From Loripinus fragilis (Eukaryota > Mollusca > Bivalvia > Lucinida > Lucinidae), in the NCBI GenBank assembly GCA_964019695.1, contig OZ026524.1:27320164-27384163 (forward strand): a DNA stretch of 64,000 nucleotides, read 5' to 3'. This document shows, piece by piece, positions 21,656 through 34,091 of the stretch. The notes under the pieces were generated by a model. That model was not told the origin of the DNA and made no database searches. It was given only the letters and a program-made list of their open reading frames with translations. The position numbers were made by a program, and so were the translations under genes. Each line of letters begins with the position of its first letter. Position 1 is the first letter of the stretch.

Positions 21656-23260
21656 ACCTATGTATTTATTTCACATTTTTTGAACGAAAAAAGTAACACC
21701 AAAAATCATTTTGATAAATGCTATTTGCCCTTTCATGTCTTAGGATCAAGATCAAACTTGGTAGCTGCGTTCCAGCTACAGCTGCTACAAGCAAATAGCA
21801 ATGACTGTTTTACAGTCGATTAGCTGACAATAAGCTAAAAAGCATATAGGCAATTTTGGTTATATTAAAAAAACACTATCATTATCATACAAGTGAGAAC
21901 ATTTCCCTCAACATTAAAATATCAGAGCTGAAGCGATTGCAAAATGACCCTCAACTTTGGTTTTCTGCATGGACTGTCTCATTTGAAAAGTTTTAAAAGC
22001 CCTGGGACACAAAAATGTCCCTGCATGAAAGTTGGAGCATCAGCACTTAAAGAATCTACCACCTTATAATAGAAACATTATTAGTTTATTAAGTTGAATC
22101 ACATTTTATTTTTGTTAAATTTTCAACACGAGTTAAGGCCCCTTGATCTGTGTAAAGAGACTGAAATGGATTTAGAGCCAAAATTATAGCTCTCAGACGG
22201 CATGCCAGTACAAATGGCTTGCAAACACAAACTAATTGTACCTGGAAGACATTGATGGAAAAGTATGAATAATAAAATATTCATGCTGGCAGCACTTATG
22301 CAGATCACCAAGGTCAACGGTCAGTCTTCAAATGCTGCAGCTCCCCTTGAAAGCAGAACATCATATGTTCTCTCGTTAACACGCAATGGAGGCTGACTTA
22401 AAAATAAACAATTTTGTCAATAACAATCATCAACAAACGCGCGGCTCTAATGTTTGACATATGAGCGTAACGTCAGTTTTGAACAAACACTTAACAGTCG
22501 ACAACTTCGTGGTTGTAGCTATCTCAATCCTATACATGTTTCATATATAACTTACGATATATTTCTAGTTTTACTGCCATTTCTGTAAGGCTAAGAGCAT
22601 TTTTAACAGCCTGTATTAAAATGCATACCCTTTTAAAGAGTGATCAATTCTTAAAGATAAATGTCTGACCCCAATTGAAGTAAACAATTTTCTTCAAGAA
22701 CAGACTTCTTTGGATGGGAAGTCAACATAATTCACCATTCATTCAAAATCATATCTGAGTGAAGCCACACTATATCAGTGTGCAATTATAAGGCTTTGCC
22801 TAAAGTGAAGGTGACTGCTCTGACCAGCCAAGACTGCCAGGGTCATCAGCTCACACATAGATCATAGATTTTCTCTTCATCCAGTGGCTTATCACTTTTT
22901 GTCTTACTCTCAAAGGCAGTTTCTCATAGTGCACTTCAAACAGAAGTAGAGATAAAACGTCTCCTTGGTGTACTTCCTAAGGACTGAGATAACTATTTAT
23001 CACTAATATTGATGAATACAACAGGTCAAGAAATGAAACAAAAACATTAAAAAAAACATGAATACACCTAATTATAATGAAGGGACACCTTTACATACAT
23101 ATCACATTACAAAAGAAAATTATCTTATCAATTCTATGATATCTTATGTTACATTCTTTCATCATGATCCATAAAATTCCAACAAACACTCGTCCTCTGA
23201 TGCCAGTTCTATCAGTAAATCTAAAATTGGATGCACAATGCATCAAAAAGACTTTTAATG
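21656..23260. other. no recognisable gene or repeat
   Basis: AT-rich, single-copy-looking sequence with short open frames only. Confidence 0.5.
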
Positions 23261-23462
23261 TACAGTAAAACCTGTGTAAAATGGCCACTCTCAAAAAGGC
23301 CAAAAATTGGTTTTCAAGGCCAATTATCACTTAATGCAGGCCAAAAGTATTGCAGAAAGCGGAGCATTCTGCAATAGTTTCGGCCTTCATTAAGCCACTA
23401 TTTGTCATTAAGATCCTTGTTCTGTCTATTTTTAGGTGCCATTTTACACAGGTTTTATTGTA
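23261..23462. mobile_element. MITE F1 copy
   Basis: TACAGTAAAACCTGTGTAAA and TTTTACACAGGTTTTATTGT+A inverted ends; inner CAGAAAGCGGAGCATTCTGC hairpin. Confidence 0.88.
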
Positions 23463-26400
23463 CAAGTGTAGGCCCAAAACTGCATAATCAGTGCCTGCCC
23501 TCCTTTACATCTACACCTAATTCTAATAAGTCCTGATCAAACAGCTGAAATGCATTCAATTCTGAGCCCTCACTGTAACTTGCTGTATTGTGCATCATTT
23601 AAAAAAAGTCAGTACTTGTAAAAAGGTCAGATATTATTTCTGAGCCTTTCAGGTTCTGACTTTTCCTACATATTGGTTAAAAACTGAGCTTAGTCCTTGA
23701 CTTGTTAAAACTGTCATATAATTTCTGTATAACAAATTAGAAAAAATCCCCAAAATGCTCAGTTTGAGCCAAAACAAATAAACTTTTGTGAAAAATTCAT
23801 TGTTTTAAAAGGAATAAATTGTACCTATGATAGCATGACCAGACTGTACCACAACAATACCTGTTAGGTATATGCTAAGCATAGCCTAGCAGATTTGACT
23901 GATGGCATAATTTGGAGAAATTTTGTCATAAATCAAGAAAAAATCTTTCCTTTGATGGGCATTAAATGCTATATCAGAATTTTAGAAAGTTGTATGAAGT
24001 CAGGTGGCTCACTCACTCAATAAACATGATATGTATATATTGTACTTCAGAAGTAATGCACCACCATGTTATAAGATAGGATATTTTGTTAGAAAATTCC
24101 AGTAGGCTAAAATGCCCATGAGGAACATAATCATATACACATATGGCAGAATCACTGTATAGTAAACATGTAACATATTGTGTCAATATAACTGACTATA
24201 GATAGAACTATTTAACTACAACAGATGCAAAGAACAGTAATAGAATCATTTGCAGAATTAAATATGGCTCTTTTACATACAGTTGAATGTTTATATCATA
24301 GTATGGTATTGTGAAGATTTAAAACTTCTATTAAACAATGAATCTGTAAATCTAAAATATACATGGCCCTTTATAAAACAATATATAAAGCCCAGTTGGT
24401 AAGGCATATAACACTGTAAAAAGTTGTAAACAACAGTTTGTTTCTACAAAGTATAAAGATGGCACTGTTTAGAATTATATATGGCCCTGTAAAACCAAAT
24501 ACCAACACTATAATATAAGGGAGACACGTTTTGCTTCATCCTGTATTCTTTCCAATTAAATGAGTTTTTCTTAAAGCATGATCGACTTTAAAAAGATTCT
24601 TAACCTATTACTTTTAAATATTATCACCATGACACTTATAGTGGAGTTTTGACCGATAACAGTGCAGTGGTGTTAATATTTAGGTACATATCAAATCAGA
24701 GATATAGTCAACAAAAGGACTCTTTTTTTTTAATTTTAAAAACTTGAATTTTGCAGGCAGAAGTTAACACCAGGTCACACAGGTAAGGAAAAGGCATCAA
24801 ACTTTTATATACAAAAATATAACAACAGAGTCGAAACTAAAACAGTTATACTTAAATACACTGCTCAACAGTACTGAAAAGTTTTAAGAAGCTTTTTAAA
24901 ACACATTGTATATGTATAAAGTTTTTGTTTCAAAGAACTATAGAAAAGAGATGTCAACTTTTAAAAAGCATGGTGTATAAAGACTGTAGACAACATTTTA
25001 AAAATGATTTTTTTTACTTTTTCATAAAAGGTGATTTCACATTAAACATGGATCATCTTTATTACAGAATAATGATTCACGTGAAATCCAACTTTTCCAG
25101 TTGAAATCCTTTTTTCATATGAAATCCCATTTATTTAAAAAGAGAGAAAATCATCTTAAAATTGTCACCTGTTAGTCATTTCTTTAACTGATATTACTGG
25201 TACCTTGTTTCTCAATAGGACTCAAACCAGAACATTCACACTTGTCCAATCACACCATTTACAGAGAGTCATATGACTACTCTTGCACCAATCACAATGT
25301 ATGTAACAACTGTACAATGAAAACTATCCAGTCAAAATGTAGCATTTTGACACAAAAATGACTTTTTATTCACAGTCAGAATGATATTTGTACAACTAGG
25401 TTTTGTCTATGGATTTGAGACTGTATCAAAACCTTTCCGACATATAGTGGCTTTATTCGTCTTTGGTTTGTCTCAACTGTAGACTAGTGTCCAACCTTAC
25501 TGTATTTGCACATTAAAAATGCTAAGAAACTACGCCCCAAAGTAACAAAGTTCAACATGTTTTCATTTAGATTTTATTTTCTCTCTATTTTCTAACCAAT
25601 ATTTCTTTGGTCAATAATCAGATAAATTTACTGCTTTTAATAGATCCCTAGTCCCTATTCACATGGGCTTTGTCTGGGAAATTTAAAACCAAAAAATTAT
25701 GGAAATAAATTTTCAGCTTCACTAGAGCTATATAAAGTCTCCTAACCATCTAAGGCACATGGGCACAGACTGTCGGAAAAATCCTGTTTAATATTACTGG
25801 TAACACAATTTCAGTGAAATATTCATATCAAACGATCTCTATCAAAAGAAGGGATTAACAAAGTCAGAATAAAGCCACCATGCCCCCCAAACCAACAAAT
25901 GCATCAACATATCAAGTAACAATAAAAGAAAACTTAAAAACTCAAACTAATGACTAAAGACATTGTGATCCACACCTCGTGAATATCAACTGTATCCCAT
26001 GTTCGCACCTATTGGAGAACCAAACACAGCTAACTTCCTGTTTTGGACTGCTTTTGAGCTATGCTGCAGCCTTGTACAATTGAACACTCAAGGTTTCTGG
26101 TAGTGGCACAGTTAACAAATATATATTGTCACTCATTTCTACAGGACTAGACACTTACTTAGCGTCAAGTCCTGAAGCAATGAGTGGTCATTTATTTCCA
26201 AGTCTAACAGTCTTTGGCAGTATCATTTTGGTTTCTACAATTTGGCTCAAACATGATCACACAGCCATTCACTTAGAGTGCATCTATTTTGTGTAAGTTT
26301 GGTTGCAGAATGGCACAATCAAATGCAAATAAATTTATGATACAACCAGTGTAATATATATATGGGTCTCAATGCGAGAAAACCAGATTTTGTTTCATGG

Positions 26401-27416
26401 GAACTACAAAGGGGCAGACCAGCCTGCCAATTCATGACAAGTCAGTGCTTTTGTAATTCACTCTCAAGAAATTACTATACTTAAACTTGCTCCAGACAAA
26501 ATTCAATATCCTAGCTCTTCTCTGTAGCAAAAACAGTCTGATTTGAGCCTTACAAAGTTGAAACTTTCTAGCGAAGAGACCCATATGACATAGAAGAGAT
26601 ATTAAACATGGTTCTTTTTCTGGTTTATAAAGATGGCATACAACACAGGAAAACATACAACCACATATTGGCAAGTTCCATTGAATATCTAGAAACTTTT
26701 TTGTTGCTCTTGCTCATATACATTCTCATTTTTTTGTAAAAGTTTTACACCAGAATAAATGAAATTGAAGAATGTTTTTACAGAAAAACGTCTAAAGTCT
26801 ATTGCTAGTTTTTACATAACCCTTATGCCCTCAGGTGAGTTTTGACCCTTTTCGGTGCAATCAGGTAAGTCCGGACTAAACAAACTGGTTTTTACTGCTC
26901 TTAATCAAGTTCATAAAAATCTCTGTATCGTTAAACTGATTTTATTTTTTTTAATACAAAAAATTCAATAATCAGGATTTAATCCAGGTGTTTTCCCCTT
27001 TTGTGTCATAGCACACTTTATTTTCAATTAGCACTGTTTTATATGGATAATTAAGTCAATAAAATGATAATGGCCATAAGGAATGCTTACAAAACAAATT
27101 AGTTCACATTAAGTTTTTCAAAGTATTGGTGACTATAAGTCTTGAAAAAAAATGTGACATGGAAATTAAACAAACATAATGAAAACATGTATAATATATG
27201 ATTAAAACACATATATACTACTTCTCATGAATGCAGATAAGGGACAATTCTAAAGATTAAATTTTACTCATTTTGCTCCTAAACACAAACCTGGTCTCCT
27301 CCTTGGCTGCCCGAGGTATGTTTTGATGCAATAACAAGAAATTTATCTAATTATCACCATAATCACCACCTTATCTGTTCCTCAGTAATAATAATAATTG
27401 TACAACAATTAAAATT
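23463..27416. other. repeat-poor AT-rich stretch, about 4 kb
   Basis: Unlike nearly every other 4-kb piece of the window, no MITE, SINE or tandem array was recognised here. No ORF above 80 codons. It could be long untranslated or regulatory sequence; nothing in the sequence decides this. Confidence 0.45.
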
Positions 27417-27903
27417 CAGGGCTCTAGATAAATGAAGTATTTAAAAGAAGTGTTTATCATAAAAGTCACCACAAATCAAGTTGAAGCAGCCAGTCTACGT
27501 TTAACAATATACCAATTACAAATTATAGCAGCCAGTCAAGCATGAGAAATCCCGCCTACTAGTCTATAAATAGTGATACTATTTATAGATTGGAAGACAG
27601 CATAATATTAAACCTGGACTAATTATTTTAAATTAGTCAGCTTGCACTTTGGTCATTATGATACTTCCTTAAATCATTTAACTGTTATTAAGCAGAAAAC
27701 TGCAAGCTCCTGAAAATCTACTGTCAATTAAAAAGTCTATGAGACCCCTACTTATTTTTTTACAACTGTTTTTCAAATATTTTTTTCATAGTAACGAGCA
27801 AAACACCTTGTAATTGGAGGAAATTTTCGTCCCTGGCTTTAGGTACAATTAAGAAATTCCTGAAAACCAACATCTTTCTAAACTCCCCCAATCCAGAGCC
27901 CTG
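27417..27903. mobile_element. hAT-like non-autonomous element
   Basis: Ends CAGGGCTCTAGAT and ATCCAGAGCCCTG are inverted (about 14 bp). The 490-bp interior has no palindromic core and no reading frame. CAGGG termini suggest hAT; no clear 8-bp target duplication was seen. Confidence 0.6.
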
Positions 27904-28317
27904 AATGTAAAATACAATAATCCTTAAAAGGTGTTTTCCATCTCAGACAAATTTGTTTCCGAGTAGGAAAATATGGCACATCAGTTAAGACAATCTAAAA
28001 CAAAATGGCGTTCATACGAGAAGTGCACCTTTAAAAAAATTGCACCATTCAATATAAAATAGTATTGAAATGCTTCAATATCAGATTTACAATACAAAAA
28101 CAATGAGGACTTCATCAGAAGCATTTGGTGTGACCTCTAGAAAATGTGTCTCAAATACTCCAAAATCGTAATTGACCCACCACATGGCAATACTAACAAA
28201 TGGCATGTGTTCCCAGTGAAGACTCCGATCAGGCTAGGCAAATGCTCAGCCTGATCTAGGCATTCACTGTCTGCCTGAAGAAACCAGGAGACTTTTCCTA
28301 CTCATATAGTGGAAAAT

Positions 28318-28647
28318 AAAGCTCTGAAAATTTTCAGAGCTTTTTTTAAGAGCTTTTTGGGGGGCTTTTTTCCAGAACAAACAGTAAAACTAGTAAGGTA
28401 AACCAACAGTCTGTATCAAATCTTTAAATATTTCATCATTTTCCTAAAAATCAGGATAGGACAATTAGTTTTAACAGTGTCACTCTCAAAAATACACAGT
28501 CAGAGCCTCAATTATTTTTTTCAACGAAACAAACACTATTTAGAGTCGGCGGATAACATAAAAAAATAATCATAGAATTTTTGTTTTCTACTTTCCGTAA
28601 AATTACAGTATGAGGGTTTGTAAATCAAATAATAAAAAATTCTGGCC
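28318..28647. mobile_element. MITE F8 copy, left end lost
   Basis: AAAGCTCTGAAAATTTTCAG foldback, then CCAGAACAAACAGTAAAACT, TTTCATCATTTTCCTAAAAA and the right end AATAATAAAAAATTCTGGCC. The left end and long poly-G tract are absent. Confidence 0.8.
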
Positions 28648-29654
28648 TAATGTGTAAACTTAATTCCTGACTTTACAATAGGCATATATGCCACTATATC
28701 GGTTTTGTCATGAAGCAGTTCAATTTATGATGCAGGCAATTCTAATGAGTACCTACAATATCAAAGACAATTATCTGTTCACCAAATGCTTCTTCTAGCT
28801 AGTCCTTAGAAACAAATTAGGCATGTGAAATTTGTTCAGCTTATCACAAATAAGGCATGCATCAATCAAAGACACTAGTCAAGTACATGCTAAGAATTGT
28901 CCCAGTTAATGGTATTTTAGAACCAAAACACGCTCCTCACAGAAGCTCCTTCAAGTACCACTAAAATATCATTATATCTGGAAAGTTTGTTCATGTCTGC
29001 ATTGATTTGTATACATTTGGCCTAGGCCTAAAAAGGAACAAATTACACACGCCAAAACAAAGATGGCTGACCATTGTTTGGTATGCCTCACCTGTGTCAC
29101 TGATCAACCAATAATAAAATTTCAAAATTGGCATTTTTTTCTCACTCAAAATAAGACTTGGCACTTCAAAATATCTGAGATCATTCCAATGAAATGACAA
29201 GATATATTTTCAGAGAAAAAATATTCTACTCAGTACTGATGGGTAACACAGTGATGAGTTATCTACCTTTATAAAAAACAATGCACAGCCATCATCGGTT
29301 TAATATATCTTTAGCGAGCAATATGTTGAAGTACTGTTTCCGTTATCGTAACATGGCATTAGTGTTTTAAACACAGCCATAGAGTGTTAGGTTACTTTAC
29401 AATGTATTATAAAGCCAAAACGTGTGTATTTCTGAATATAGTTAAATCACACGTCAAGACGAAATTGTAAAGCAATCTAACAAATGAGCTGTTTGCGCGA
29501 GATACTGATCTTGAAAGTCTGTCTCCAGAATTGCTTGCTGGTGGCAAGACAAAGTGACAATAATTTAACTTCAAAGTGTGAATTTTTTTTTTATTAGTTT
29601 TCGGGGTTAATCCATTCCTGACTGGAAAACCACAAACAGACACCTGGACAAATA

Positions 29655-29836
29655 ATGCACCAAACTTTAATTGGTTGATACTAATATACCACACTTTAAT
29701 TGCTTGATATTAATACATCAAACTTGAACTGGTTGATAATTATATGCCACACTTTAACTGGTTGATAGTAGTTTGTCATACTTTAACTGGTTGATAGTAA
29801 TATGCCACACTTTAACTGGTTGATATATATTAAGGA
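29655..29836. repeat. 29-31-bp degenerate tandem repeat, about 6 copies
   Basis: The unit CCACACTTTAACTGGTTGAT+AGTAATATG repeats with substitutions; copies 3-6 are closest. Confidence 0.85.
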
Positions 29837-29909
29837 TTTACAAGTCAGTACTTCAACTGATTAGTAAGCCTGTACTTCATCTGGTTAAAGAAGCTAATGA
29901 TGCCAGCAA

Positions 29910-29979
29910 TTAACCCTGCTGCACCCAGACTGGCCAAAGGTCTACTGAACTTTGGCCTGTCTGGATGCAACTGAGTTAA
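29910..29979. mobile_element. 70-bp TTAA-flanked palindrome, minimal MITE
   Basis: TTAACCCTGCTGCACCCAGA at the left and CTGGATGCAACTGAGTTAA at the right, with TTAA at both ends and inner stem GGCCAAAGG-TC / GA-CTTTGGCC. It is essentially two ends joined. Confidence 0.7.
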
Positions 29980-30036
29980 TTAACCAGTGCCAGCATTTTA
30001 GATTATAAGCTACCATGGCCATATACAACTGGTTTT

Positions 30037-30105
30037 CATGAAGTTAGTAAGCTGGTACTTCATGAAGTCAATAAGCTGGTACTTCATGAAGTCAAGAAGC
30101 ATCCT
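30037..30105. repeat. short 23-bp tandem repeat, 3 copies
   Basis: TAAGCTGGTACTTCATGAAG+TCA repeats about three times; a related GGTACTTCATCTGGTT lies upstream near 29870. Confidence 0.85.
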
Positions 30106-30644
30106 AGCTTAGCCAGCAATTTCACCATTGAATAACTAATGCTTTGCCAAATCCTGGTAAAAGATCATGATACTAGTTAATAAAGCATTACATCAACCAG
30201 TTAAAAGCAAATTCTTCAAGCAAAGTTTGAACCTGTTAATAGGCTAGTACTTCAACTGGACACAAGGCAGTAGATTAGTTAACCTTAAGCAAGTAATTTA
30301 AGTAGTTACAAGCAAGTTCTTACATTATTAAACGCTCCTTGACCAAGTAAAAAAAGCAAAACCTCAACCACTTTTTAAGCAAGTTCTTTTAACTGGTTAG
30401 TCGGCCAGTTCGTTTCTTTTTGGTTAATAAAAAGCTTAAAAAGTGCATGGCACATGTACAAAGCAGTTCTTTCTGAACTTGCAAGAAAATATGGCAGGAA
30501 GAAAATATTTCCCTGAAGTTTCAATATTATTCAAATGAGATCTTCTAGAATGAAAAAAGTTTTTACAAAACCCTATACCTAGGATAACTCACATAGGGTG
30601 ACTGCAGAAAAAAGTTGTGGAAAACATCTTTATAATTATAATAT

Positions 30645-30866
30645 CAGCCGCGGCATGAGATTTCTTTGACAAATGTAAACTCAGACGAGCCTATGCAGCC
30701 CCTTTTAAGCTTAGAAACATCAAATGATGTGCAGTCAGTAGCTTAATAGTCATAGAATATTCAAGCCACTAGCTAAGGCTCTGATCAGACTGCATGTATG
30801 CGCAGGCTGGCCTGAGCCTTTGCTGGTCCTACCTACCACATTGTTGGAAATATCATGCCGCGGCTC
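30645..30866 (-). mobile_element. MITE F6 copy, reverse
   Basis: Ends CAGCCGCGGCATGAGATTTC and GAAATATCATGCCGCGGCTC are inverted. Interior TCAGACGAGCCTATGCAGCC, CTTTTAAGCTTAGAAACATC and the hairpin TAGCTAAGGCTCTGATCAGA are family hallmarks. Confidence 0.85.
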
Positions 30867-30899
30867 AATTATAGGAATATAGTTAGTTCTTATATGGCA

Positions 30900-31000
30900 C
30901 TCACATTTGAGCAAGATCGTGAGAAAACCTGTCTTCTGGATTTATAAGCAGTGCAGGCTCAAGCTCGAACCAGCCCGCCAAGCTATAGAACTAGCAGAGT
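30900..31000. mobile_element. MITE F7 fragment
   Basis: GTGAGAAAACCTGTCTTCTG followed by CTCGAACCAGCCCGCC; only one end is recognisable. Confidence 0.5.
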
Positions 31001-31082
31001 CCTGAAAATTTGGATGTAGCCACTAAAGGCAGTACACTATCTAGTTAAAGAATAGCACTGGTGCTGAATAGGCTGTGTAGTA

Positions 31083-31262
31083 AACAGGCCCCTAAATGAA
31101 AATAAGTTTTCTTATTTCTCGACAAAAACATATGTTGTGGGTACTCAAAAGAATCTTCTCATTGAGACAGCTCTTTTGAGCACCCAAAACAAATGTTAAA
31201 ACTGATGGATAAGAAAATATTTACAAATTTACGCTAAGCATGTTTTGTCTTATCTGCACCTT
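31083..31262. mobile_element. MITE F5 copy
   Basis: GTACTCAAAAGAATCTTCTC / GAGACAGCTCTTTTGAGCAC, flanked by ACAAAAACATATGTTGTGG and TTTACGCTAAGCATGTTTTG. Confidence 0.82.
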
Positions 31263-31374
31263 TTATTGATAGCACTCAACAAAAAACAGATTTTCTCACG
31301 ATGTGACCCTTTTGATACTGAGCAGGGCCATAAGAAAGGATGCATAATATTGGGGAACACTGAAGACCTAGAAT

Positions 31375-31640
31375 ATAGAGAATACTAGGAAAGAGTCTTT
31401 TGATATCAAGTTTACCAGGCAAAGCTTCGAGAAAGCTTGTTGACATCACGAGGCTTGCCGAGCCATTCAACATGCATTCTCAATGCTGAACCTGGTATTC
31501 CATTTATCAGATTACCCATTGTTTCACTCTTCAAACTAGCGATTATGACGTAATTTTCGATATTTGTGTTGATTCAGCGTCATTAGCAGCATCATTCAAA
31601 AAGTGCAACATCATCATGACCTGATAAAGGTACACGTCGT
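31375..31640 (-). repeat. inverted-repeat family F13, copy 1
   Basis: Reverse complement of 61313-61600 over about 260 bp: GTCTTTTGATATCAAGTTTA, GGCTTGCCGAG, CAAACTAGCGATTATGACGT, GTGTTGATTCAGCGTCATTA and CATGACCTGATAAAGG all recur in opposite orientation. The right palindrome arm is partly lost here. Confidence 0.85.
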
Positions 31641-32186
31641 GAGATAGACAATGTTTATCAGGCAATGTGCAACAATGCAGTTAACATGTGAGGTGACTGA
31701 TAAAGCCCAATTCTATGAGAATATGACAGTGGTCTTTGGTTTAAACTGCAGATAAGTACAGATCATTCTGCAACTTGGCTTTTTTCATTCAGCCCTCTTG
31801 ATAAGAGGGAGTCATTTTTTTATCATTAAACCAAAATATATCTTGCAGTTACTTAAAATACGTCTCAATGACATCTGACTCATCAACGCTCGTCTCCAAA
31901 TAGCTGTCCTTTCTACATGGCCCAACTCATTTGATGGCAACATAATTCTGTCATGTAAAAATTTGAACATAAGAAGTTCCCAAATTGTAAAAACGTGTCT
32001 AGTTTTGAACATTTAGCTTGCATCACACAAAAAGGGCATTAAGTGCTGAACTTGTTCGTGTACCCCTTACCAAGTGCTTATGCTTGTATAAGAATTGATT
32101 TAGATCTTCAAAATACTGTATTTGCCCTGATAAGTGCACCATACACATCACTTTTTCAAAATGTTATACTTTTTTTTGAAAGCAGT

Positions 32187-32323
32187 TTTTTTTTTGTTTG
32201 ATTTGATTCTTTAATCCAGTCAACAATCTTTCAGTTATGTCCTGATGGGTCTTCCTGGGTTGAACCAGTACTAAGCAAGGATTAATGCGTCTTGCTCAAA
32301 GACACAATGCAGTGACGCTTTTC
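32187..32323 (-). mobile_element. SINE (family A), head-truncated, with target duplication
   Basis: Tail TTTGTTTGATTTGATTCTTT and body CTTGCTCAAAGACACAATGC are present, but the tRNA-like head is missing. GAAAGCAGT at 32178-32186 and 32324-32332 flanks it. This is 5' truncation during reverse transcription, typical of LINE-driven insertion. Confidence 0.88.
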
Positions 32324-32334
32324 GAAAGCAGTGT

Positions 32335-32392
32335 AAATCCAGATCATCTGGCTTCTGATGAAGCCAGATGATCAGGATACGCACTGTTTTCC
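32335..32392. repeat. hairpin remnant interrupted on its left by the SINE
   Basis: ATCCAGATCATCTGGCTTC / GAAGCCAGATGATCAGGAT with flanks GCAGTGTAA and GCACTGT: a MITE core of the CAGTG-plus-GATCAG type. Confidence 0.7.
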
Positions 32393-32896
32393 ATCCACTT
32401 GATGAATTTGACTGAAAATCAATCCAAAGTACTTGGTGAGAGCTTATAAGTACACTTATTATTCCTAACTCAAATGCACTCAGAACAACCAAGCCTCGGC
32501 AGTTTTTAGTGCAATTGGGTTAGGATCTGTACCATTCAGGAAGTAATGACTGTGATATGGACTGTCTCTCATCATTTAGAGCTAGCAATTTCAAGTCAAC
32601 ATCCCAAATACTTTATAAAATTCAAAACCTTGACAAATGATAAAATACCAAAGAATTTCCAAAATTAGAGTTGTTTTCCGCAGAATTAATGCCATTTTTA
32701 TGCGACACATCCAATTTCGTATTATGGAAGCACTTTTCAGCAGACTATAATTGGTTTTACCAGTTTCATCAATGTCCTTACTGAAATAAATATTGATCTG
32801 TGAAAAGTCTGTTGAAGCTTTGAACATGTAAGGTTTTCTTGTCTGGTCCAAATGTCCCTCAAGGTCTTTCACGATGGCAGTTCCTTCTTGTAATCA

Positions 32897-33108
32897 TTTA
32901 CTCTTTGCATGCTCGGAAATATTTCAAGATGCTTTGGTTGTCAGCTGAATTTTTTCAAAATTAACTTTTTATAAAAATGCTTTCAGGGAATACCATCAGA
33001 GTGTCAAACAGCTTGGTTCCAAATCAGGTTTGATGTTTCATCAGGCCTGATATCGATTCAAACTGTTTGCAAAAGTTTTATAACCAGCAGACATCAACAA
33101 AGAGTCAA
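32897..33108 (+). mobile_element. MITE F4 copy
   Basis: TTTACTCTTTGCATGCTCGG at the left and CATCAACAAAGAGTCAA at the right; TTAA borders mutated. Interior TTTTTCAAAATTAACTTTTT and AGTGTCAAACAGCTTGGTTC match the copy at 4039. Confidence 0.82.
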
Positions 33109-33972
33109 CAAGCATCTTTGTGATGTGAATGACAAAAGTCTCTTGGATTGGTTCAAAGATGTACTTGTATTATCCAGCTGAATACCAGATTAAACATAGA
33201 ACCAGTCTACAGATGACAGCATCTTGATCCTGTAGATACTTGATAATTAAGGCTTCTTCTGTGATGCAGACAAATGACAAGCTTCTGCTGACAACAGATT
33301 ACTGAATCCTGATCCTGCAGACACTTGATGATTAATCCGTCTCTGTACAATTTACAGATAACAAATAAGCCTCTAGAACTTTGGCATCTTGCTTTTAACT
33401 TCATCTTGTTAGAACTCATCGAACTTGAAATGGGTAAATTTGAACAAATATAGAAGGTGCTTTTTTGTGACATTTGGTATTATGAACATTATTCACTTTA
33501 ACTCTATTTCAACGCCAGGATTCAATGCAGCAGACGGCAAATTATAGATATTGACATAATTCTATCAAGGATGTTAAGATTTTCACAAACTAGAAAACTT
33601 TGCATTCTTTAAAAAATCATGAAAATATTTCAAACTGTCGTCTGCTACAAATAACAAGTTAAATTAAATCACCCTTAAATCAGCACCTAATCTCTGCAGC
33701 AGACGACTCTTTCAAATTTGCTGCTTCTTTAAGAAACAAAATCAGGTTTGTTATTCCATGTGGATTGTCTGACGATTTACATGGAATGTCAAGCCTTATT
33801 TTCCTTGAAAATAGAGAAAAATATCTCAAAATTTGACGTCTGCTGCAGTTATGATTGGCGCTTGGGAACGAGTATGAGACACAAGCCTGGAAGGTCTGGA
33901 TTTCATCCTTATCACAATGGGTGTGTCTTCTTTGAAGCAATAGTCCAAGAATCCGAGACATTTCTCAGAATT

Positions 33973-34091
33973 TTATTCTGAAGGTGGAAGAGGTATCGGA
34001 ATATGGTAATATTTGCAAGTTGGGCGAGTGCATCTTCCGCGAACACCATCTCGGCAAACGGTAACTCGACCATCATGTACTTCAACATAAT
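33973..34091 (-). CDS. mbl: muscleblind-like: last coding exon, second CCCH finger of the pair
   Basis: The acceptor TCGTTTTACAG precedes ATTATGTTGAAG. Its first two bases complete a GAT codon with the G left by the previous exon, then come YVEVHDGRVTV and the finger CRDGVRGRCTRPTCKYYH. Spacing is C-x7-C-x4-C-x3-H and the GRC-x-R-x2-CKY-x-H pattern is that of MBNL fingers 2 and 4. The protein ends IPIPLPPSE then TAA at 33973-33975. No GT lies between the last His codon and the stop, so this is probably terminal. AATAAA overlaps the stop, but real poly(A) use is unknown. Confidence 0.82.
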
